From CG03 sp034660675 (lineage in GTDB: Bacteria; CG03): a stretch of DNA of 36,582 nt. The stretch is taken from positions 1 through 36,582 of the forward strand of contig JAYEJT010000146.1 in the NCBI GenBank assembly GCA_034660675.1. The letters are read 5' to 3'. The notes under the pieces are model-generated. The model did not search any database and was not told the DNA's origin. It saw nothing but the letters and a program-made list of their open reading frames with translations. The translations under genes and the position numbers were made by a program. Shown piece by piece: positions 9,105 to 13,391 of this stretch; the stretch's first letter is position 1, and every line of letters begins with the position of its first letter.

Positions 9105-10315
9105 AATTTTTCTAAAAACTCCTTTTTCGGTATTGTTTTCTGTTCACTGCTGTCAAGATCGCGGATGGTCACGGTCATATTTTTTATTTCATCTTCACCC
9201 ATGATCACGGCAAACCGGAAAGCCCCGGAAGAGGCCTCTTTCAAAGCGTTCTTCAGTTTCGGCTTTGCCGACACCGCGCAAATCTTTCCCGATGCCCTGA
9301 TTTTCCCTGCGAGAGAAAAAAGTTCGCTCGAAACGGCGCCGGGTGAAACAATCATATAATCTTTCCTCCCCTGCGAAAAATCAGTAAGAGAAAGTATTCT
9401 GTCAACACCTATGGCAAAACCGGCCGCAGGCACATCCGCTCCGCCCAAAAATTTAACAAGTCCGTCGTAACGCCCGCCGGCTGCCACGGCGTCCCTTGCT
9501 CCCTCGGCATAAAATTCAAACACGCATCCGTTGTAATAATCCAGCCCTCTCACAAGAGACGAATCCTCTTCAAAAGAAATATTCATATTTGAAAGAAACT
9601 TTTTAATCTGTGAAAAATTTTCGGCGCAGTCCCCGCAAAGGCTTTCGCTTAAAAGAGGGGCATCTTTCAGAACAATTTTGCATTCGGGGTTTTTACAGTC
9701 AAGTATGCGCAAAGGGTTTGTCTTCATTCTATCTTTGCAGTCGGAGCACAATTGCTCTTTTCTGCTTTCGGCAAAAAGAAGAAGTTTTTTCTCGTATTCC
9801 CCGCGGCACGAAGAGCAGCCTATAGAGTTTATTTTCAGTGTGTATTTTATCCCCAGCTTAGACAGCGTCTCAGCGCACATTTCTATGACTTCCGCGTCGG
9901 CGGAAGGGGCTTGTTCCCCGAAATATTCGGCGCCCACCTGAAAAAACTGCCGCCTTCTGTCCTTCTGGGGTTTTTCGTATCTGAACATCGGCCCCGAATA
10001 AAAAAACTTTTTCGGCAGAGGGCGCAAAATGCCGTTTTCCACAGCGGCTCTGACAACTCCGGCCGTGCCTTCCGGCCTCAGCGTCAGCGAACGTCCGGCC
10101 TTATCCGGAAATGTGTACATCTGCTTTGTGACAATATCACTGCTTCCGCCTATGGTCCTTTCAAAAAGAGCCGTCTCCTCGAAAACCGGCGTGACTATTT
10201 CGCCGTAGCCGTAGAAAACGGCCAAATCGGAAAACACCTTTTTCACATAAGCGAATCTTGCCGCTTCTTCGCCAAAAATATCCTTCGTGCCTCTCGGGGC
10301 CTGATAAGTTTTCAT
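9101..10315 (-). CDS. hisS: Histidyl-tRNA synthetase
   Basis: Class II aminoacyl-tRNA synthetase of 404 residues. Motif 1 lies around PVFEETALFERTIG (43-56), motif 2 is FRYEKPQKDRRRQF (111-124), the histidine-specific RGLDYYNGCVFEF is present, and motif 3 is AAGFAIGVDRIL. A cysteine-rich insertion (CSDC, CKNPECK, CGDC) is typical of many bacterial HisRS. Charging tRNA-His with histidine is its only expected role. The ATG at 10315 has no Shine-Dalgarno sequence and lies six bases after a TATAAT box, so its message is probably leaderless. It heads the long operon that ends in the glycosyltransferase. Confidence 0.97.
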   Translation of the reverse strand: MKTYQAPRGTKDIFGEEAARFAYVKKVFSDLAVFYGYGEIVTPVFEETALFERTIGGSSDIVTKQMYTFPDKAGRSLTLRPEGTAGVVRAAVENGILRPLPKKFFYSGPMFRYEKPQKDRRRQFFQVGAEYFGEQAPSADAEVIEMCAETLSKLGIKYTLKINSIGCSSCRGEYEKKLLLFAESRKEQLCSDCKDRMKTNPLRILDCKNPECKIVLKDAPLLSESLCGDCAENFSQIKKFLSNMNISFEEDSSLVRGLDYYNGCVFEFYAEGARDAVAAGGRYDGLVKFLGGADVPAAGFAIGVDRILSLTDFSQGRKDYMIVSPGAVSSELFSLAGKIRASGKICAVSAKPKLKNALKEASSGAFRFAVIMGEDEIKNMTVTIRDLDSSEQKTIPKKEFLEKL

Positions 10316-10327
10316 AACGCAATTATA
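10316..10327 (-). promoter_or_regulatory. Promoter -10 box of hisS, leaderless arrangement
   Basis: On the minus strand a perfect TATAAT (10322-10327), preceded by TG as CTGTATAAT, is followed by TGCGTT and then the hisS ATG. Transcription would begin at or within one base of the A of the start codon. The -35 region is poor. No purine-rich ribosome-binding sequence fits between the box and the ATG. Confidence 0.6.
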
Positions 10328-10381
10328 CAGAAAAAAGGGGACGGAAGAAAGAGTTCTTTTTTCTCTTGATTCATTTCCTTA

Positions 10382-10699
10382 CTACTCACCCCCTGCTCCC
10401 GTTTCAATACCCATGCCTTCCAGCATATATTCCACAACAATCTCAATAATTTTTTTAACCGTTATATTGCAGGATTTAAAAACAATATCATCCAACGCTT
10501 TTGCGCCGCGTTTTCTTAATATATCACTGATAAGAGCGTGGATAAACGATTGGGTCGCCGCGTCCACTCCTGCGAAATCAAGAGTCACATCCTCACCCGC
10601 CTCCAATGCCGGAGTAATTTCATTAACACGAATATCCCCGGCAACATCCTTGTTTTCGGCAAACGCCCCCGCTCTATCAAAAATAATGATGGTTTTCAT
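10382..10699 (-). CDS. STAS-like (DUF4325) protein
   Basis: A 105-residue protein matching the STAS-like DUF4325 pattern: a leading strand, a central VTLDFAGVDAATQSFIHAL, a helix rich in arginine and lysine, then a hydrophobic tail (IIEIVVEYML). In related switches a STAS domain is the partner of a HATPase-type kinase, as RsbV is of RsbW. DUF4325 proteins are usually found next to HATPase genes, as here. Its start overlaps the stop of the upstream HATPase gene (ATGA), which implies a 1:1 complex. No DNA-binding segment is seen. The biological role is not known to me. Confidence 0.75.
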   Translation of the reverse strand: MKTIIIFDRAGAFAENKDVAGDIRVNEITPALEAGEDVTLDFAGVDAATQSFIHALISDILRKRGAKALDDIVFKSCNITVKKIIEIVVEYMLEGMGIETGAGGE

Positions 10700-11658
10700 A
10701 TAAATTTTGGCTTCCTGTACCGGGATTTTATCCTTTCCCTGACAGCGCTTGTGTATGTTTTCCGTATCGCATCCAATAAAAACGCAAACTCCTTTGTCTG
10801 ATCAAGCGTAATGTCTATCCCCACTATGGTTCCATGCCAAAAAGGAAGATTTTCGTCGGTTGAATGCCTGTCCTTAAAAGGATCCGCTTTTAATCGCAGC
10901 CTGACAGAGGGCGGTTTCCTGAGCAGCTTGTAAAATGCGCTCCCGCTGTAAATGATGAAAAAATCGCGATTCACACCCGCTATTGATTTTATAAAAAAAA
11001 GCCCGGCGCCGGCATTTTGTTCGGTGCCGCCTTCTCTCCGGGTTGCTCCGGTGACGCCCGGCCAGAGAGCCAGCCTTATGGCTTCCAAATCGGTCTTTGC
11101 CGAATGAGACTGATTAATCGTCGTCTTAAGCCCCGCTCCGGTGTCAGCAATCCCTATGCGAATGGTGTTGCTTTTCACATAATACTGCGCACAAAGAAAA
11201 GCTCCGTATTCGGAATTTGCGTGCTCTATTACATTGCGCGCCAGTTCGCTGACAATATATCCTATTGTTTTAGACTGCTCCTTATTCAGATGCAGCAGGG
11301 GTATCATTTCTGTAATAAATTTTGTGAGTTCATCCGATGTGCGAATTTGTGTTATTGGTATAAAGCGCCCCGCGGACTCATGTTCCGCAATTTGCATATC
11401 CTGTGAAATATTCAGCATCTTGAAAAGTCCCATACGCACAAGATAATTTCTTGATTCCGCTTTCAATTTTTCGCATCGAATATCGCCTGATTTCATTGAT
11501 ATTCCAAGCGCGGCAATCATTGATAAAACAACAGGATGTACGGAAATCCATTTTTCATTTGCCGTAATTTCCAAAACATCAGGCGAAGACGGGTCAAAAC
11601 TCCGGAAAAAAGGATCAATGTTCCCGAGAAACGCGCTGTTGGGAATATGTATTTTCAT
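10696..11658 (-). CDS. HATPase (GHKL) protein paired with STAS-like partner
   Basis: A 320-residue soluble protein. Residues 1-110 have no domain I recognise. A GHKL ATPase follows, with N-box SELARNVIEHAN (Asn142), G1 DTGAGL (172-177), a Thr/Arg/Glu-rich ATP lid and G2 GAGLFFIKS (217-225). There is no phospho-accepting His region, membrane helix or receiver, so it is more like an anti-sigma or regulatory kinase than a classical sensor. About 80 further residues end in a basic tail. The operator-controlled consensus promoter directly abuts its ATG, with no ribosome-binding site. With the STAS-like gene it forms a self-contained two-gene cassette. The target is unknown. Confidence 0.75.
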   Translation of the reverse strand: MKIHIPNSAFLGNIDPFFRSFDPSSPDVLEITANEKWISVHPVVLSMIAALGISMKSGDIRCEKLKAESRNYLVRMGLFKMLNISQDMQIAEHESAGRFIPITQIRTSDELTKFITEMIPLLHLNKEQSKTIGYIVSELARNVIEHANSEYGAFLCAQYYVKSNTIRIGIADTGAGLKTTINQSHSAKTDLEAIRLALWPGVTGATRREGGTEQNAGAGLFFIKSIAGVNRDFFIIYSGSAFYKLLRKPPSVRLRLKADPFKDRHSTDENLPFWHGTIVGIDITLDQTKEFAFLLDAIRKTYTSAVRERIKSRYRKPKFI

Positions 11659-11693
11659 ACTTGCATTATACCGGGATTCCCGGTAAATGTCAA
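11659..11693 (-). promoter_or_regulatory. Perfect consensus sigma-70 promoter, leaderless
   Basis: On the minus strand TTGACA (11688-11693) and TATAAT (11665-11670) match consensus exactly and are separated by exactly 17 bases. Six bases, GCAAGT, lie between the -10 box and the ATG at 11658, so transcription should start at the start codon. The spacer is almost entirely filled by a palindrome, so a bound repressor would block polymerase. Confidence 0.85.
11669..11685. promoter_or_regulatory. Operator-like palindrome 1 (in promoter spacer)
   Basis: TACCGGGATTCCCGGTA is a perfect 7+3+7 palindrome inside the spacer and edging into the -10 box of the HATPase promoter. Its position predicts repression when bound. 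A second copy lies 28 bases further upstream. Confidence 0.8.
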
Positions 11694-11696
11694 CAA

Positions 11697-11713
11697 CCCC
11701 GGGATTCCCGGTA
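11697..11713. promoter_or_regulatory. Operator-like palindrome 2 (upstream of -35)
   Basis: This copy differs from palindrome 1 only in its first two bases (CC for TA), so the inner 15-base core is identical. Its centre is 28 bases from that of copy 1, about 2.7 helical turns. It lies just upstream of the -35 box. Two identical cores around one promoter suggest cooperative binding by a dimeric repressor that is not evident in this window. Confidence 0.78.
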
Positions 11714-11880
11714 TTTTTACAACATTTTCACAGAGTCGTTTCCTAATGATCCGCCACTTTTCCTTTTTAATTTAAGTGTGCGCCACACGATGCATTATTT
11801 CTGTTAATTGCCTCCTGACAATATTCTTCTTTTTTCTTTGCTTAAAAACACAATTCAAATTATTCTCTGATTACCACACA

Positions 11881-12118
11881 TTACCTTAGTAATTTTTTAA
11901 TTTCTTCATTTGTAAATTTCAACTGTTTGAAAACTCTTTTGCAATAAACAGGGTATAATGTCTTTTTACCCATTTGCACGGGCGCTGAATATCTTTTGCT
12001 TTCTATTAGTCCTTGAATATATTGCATGGTCAGTTGAACCCTGTCTAACAAATATCGCTCCAGCTTTTCCCAGCAACTTTACAAGTTTTTTACTGGACAT
12101 TGAAGGCAATTTAGGCAT
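11881..12118 (-). pseudogene. hicA: hicA-like mRNA interferase toxin, frameshifted
   Basis: The frame from the ATG at 12118 reads MPKLPSMSSKKLVKLLGKAG, then FVRQGSTDHAIY with the HicA catalytic histidine. After IFSA it leaves frame near 11979-11982 and stops at about 11966. In the +1 frame the family's second half resumes: VQMGKKTLYPVYCKRVFKQL, then EEIKKLLR, with a stop at 11881. A HicA proline codon in the expected SAPVQMGK is reduced to one base, a net loss of two bases. The intact protein would be about 79 residues. The start overlaps the hicB stop by 8 bases. It is either a real loss of the toxin or a sequencing/assembly error. Confidence 0.8.
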
Positions 12119-12410
12119 ATGAAGGAACCTCGTGAAGTTCAAGTGGTCTTAAAATTAGCCTCCCGGCCGGCTCCTTATACCATTCCGGCTGTGTGTCCTT
12201 CAGGAATTCAACAAACTCGTCAATGGAAATAGGAGACACAACGGTATCAGGGTGCTTTTTTACATCACTTAGATACAACTGTATTGCTGATTTAAGGTTT
12301 TTCTCTACATCCGCAAGATCTTCCCCCCGTGCAGAAACATTCAACTTAAGACACACTGCCACATACTCAAGTTTGCTTTTCCGAACAATTACCGTATATT
12401 TCTTTTTCAT
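12111..12410 (-). CDS. hicB: HicB-family antitoxin
   Basis: A 99-residue protein with the HicB partial RNase H-like fold: YTVIVRKSKLEYVAVCLKLN, then GEDLADVEKNLKSAIQLYL. It should bind and neutralise HicA and may repress its own promoter, although no clear C-terminal ribbon-helix-helix or HTH can be seen. The tail PEWYKEPAGRLILRPLELHE is unusual. A GAGG-containing sequence sits just upstream of the ATG. The order hicB then hicA is opposite to the classical arrangement but is known. The partner toxin next door is frameshifted, so the antitoxin may now be an orphan. Confidence 0.8.
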   Translation of the reverse strand: MKKKYTVIVRKSKLEYVAVCLKLNVSARGEDLADVEKNLKSAIQLYLSDVKKHPDTVVSPISIDEFVEFLKDTQPEWYKEPAGRLILRPLELHEVPSYA

Positions 12411-12475
12411 CTGTTCACCATCCTCGAGGCTATAAAATTATTTCTATATTTGCTTTATCATATAAAAAAAACGCC

Positions 12476-12625
12476 TTATTTATCAAAACTCTCTTTGGAA
12501 ACTCTATGGGCATGCCCATAGCACTGTATGTCTTCAAAAACAATGGGACACTCCGCGCTATACCTTCTCGCTGTTTTCCTTCTGATCTCTTTTACCACCG
12601 TTTCTGATTTGCTCTCACCTGTCAT
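12476..12625 (-). pseudogene. IS3-family orfA N-terminal fragment, chimeric small ORF
   Basis: A 49-codon frame with a strong AGGAGG nine bases before its ATG. The first 25 residues (including VKEIRRKTARRYSAE) match the N-terminus of IS3-family OrfA transposases. The expected continuation, EKIRIVLEGLRGE, is replaced by an unrelated sequence, CPIVFEDIQ, and the frame soon ends. This looks like the ribosome-binding site and first codons of an insertion sequence left after deletion or rearrangement. The peptide would lack the helix-turn-helix and catalytic parts. Confidence 0.55.
12504..12521. repeat. 18-bp perfect palindrome
   Basis: CTATGGGCATGCCCATAG is perfectly self-complementary. It lies inside the foreign 3' half of the chimeric orfA fragment and about 95 bases upstream of hicB. 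It could be a repressor site for hicB or a relic of a mobile element end. Confidence 0.5.
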
Positions 12626-12650
12626 AATAATTTATCCTCCTGTCATTTTT

Positions 12651-12971
12651 TCAAAAGCTGTTTAATTCTTTCATTTCCTGTACAATTGCGGTCGATATTA
12701 CCAGTGTAAGAATAATTTTTAATACAACTACCAAAATACCATTAAGCAAAAAACCGGATAACAAAAAAGAAAAAATCCCCCCTATGCAACAACCTATTAA
12801 AATAAGTCTATTTAAATCATAATTTCGGACTAATGATAGTATGTACTTCGGTTTCGTACCACTGAGATATTTATTTATACCTATTAGCTGTATAGTAAAA
12901 ACAAAAGCATTTATTCCAAACAAAAAATAGCCTAATTTTATAAATTTAGCATGCGGCTTTTTATTTATCAT
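12651..12971 (-). CDS. Small hypothetical membrane protein
   Basis: A 106-residue frame with about three predicted membrane helices: one around 12-31 (YFLFGINAFVFTIQLIG) and two between about 55 and 98 (LILIGCCIGGIFSFLL, then VVVLKIILTLVISTAIV). I do not recognise the family. It is clearly richer in A and T than its neighbours, has no good ribosome-binding site, and ends 26 bases before the IS3 orfA fragment. This suggests cargo of, or debris near, a mobile element. It may not be expressed. Confidence 0.45.
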   Translation of the reverse strand: MINKKPHAKFIKLGYFLFGINAFVFTIQLIGINKYLSGTKPKYILSLVRNYDLNRLILIGCCIGGIFSFLLSGFLLNGILVVVLKIILTLVISTAIVQEMKELNSF

Positions 12972-13131
12972 AATTACAATGAGGGACTATAAAAATCAGC
13001 GGGTGAAGTTGGGCTCGAAAACTTTAATTTCGTTTGAATATCCAAGTTAACTGCATGTGACTATCGGATTTAATTTTGTTTTTATTTTTGTTTTGGAAAG
13101 CGCCACGATGCAGATAAAATTTATTTGATTT

Positions 13132-13176
13132 CATTCTAACTGTCCCATGGGCGGACATTTTAATTGTCCAATGACA
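13132..13176. repeat. Tandem terminal repeats resembling an insertion-sequence end
   Basis: Two 14-base near-copies, CATTCTAACTGTCC (13132) and CATTTTAATTGTCC (13156), lie 24 bases apart and are followed by AATGACA. Read on the minus strand the block begins TGTCATTGGACAATTAAAAT. Repeated short transposase-binding sites at a TGT-starting terminus are typical of IS21-family ends. No IstA/IstB genes are present, so this would be a solo remnant. Confidence 0.4.
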
Positions 13177-13195
13177 GAGGTGTCTATACTCGGCA

Positions 13196-13390
13196 TCAAC
13201 GCTTTCTGCGGGTTTCCATGTATTTTTCGACACTTCTGTCGTAAGTTTTTTCTACATCGTCGGGGAAATAACAGGCGGGAAGCTCACCCCTCTTCCTGTG
13301 GTATCTGACGCATTCGCAGCACTTGCCCTTTTTATCGCAGCTGTAGGTACAATTGCAATCTTTCATGTTCCTCTCAATATCACATTCCAT
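13196..13390 (-). CDS. DUF6485 cysteine-rich protein
   Basis: A 64-residue protein starting MECDIERNMKDCNCTY. It has seven cysteines arranged as C, CNC, C, CCEC and one in ACYFP, ending in a basic helix (EKTYDRSVEKYME). This is the pattern of small DUF6485 proteins, which are probably metal-binding; their function is unknown. An ATG upstream would extend the frame into addA, but GGGAGGTTTAAA directly before 13390 fixes the start. It sits two bases after the addA stop as the last gene of the operon. Confidence 0.75.
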   Translation of the reverse strand: MECDIERNMKDCNCTYSCDKKGKCCECVRYHRKRGELPACYFPDDVEKTYDRSVEKYMETRRKR

Positions 13391-13391
13391 T

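Noticed and set aside
12544..13148. ATGGGACA and TGTCCCAT as ends of one inserted element
   Set aside because: The two copies point outward instead of inward, opposite to insertion-sequence terminal repeats, and are too short.
13024..13233. Minus-strand frame of 69 codons
   Set aside because: Overlaps DUF6485 at its start and runs through the IS-end-like repeats; composition is not protein-like and no ribosome-binding site is seen.
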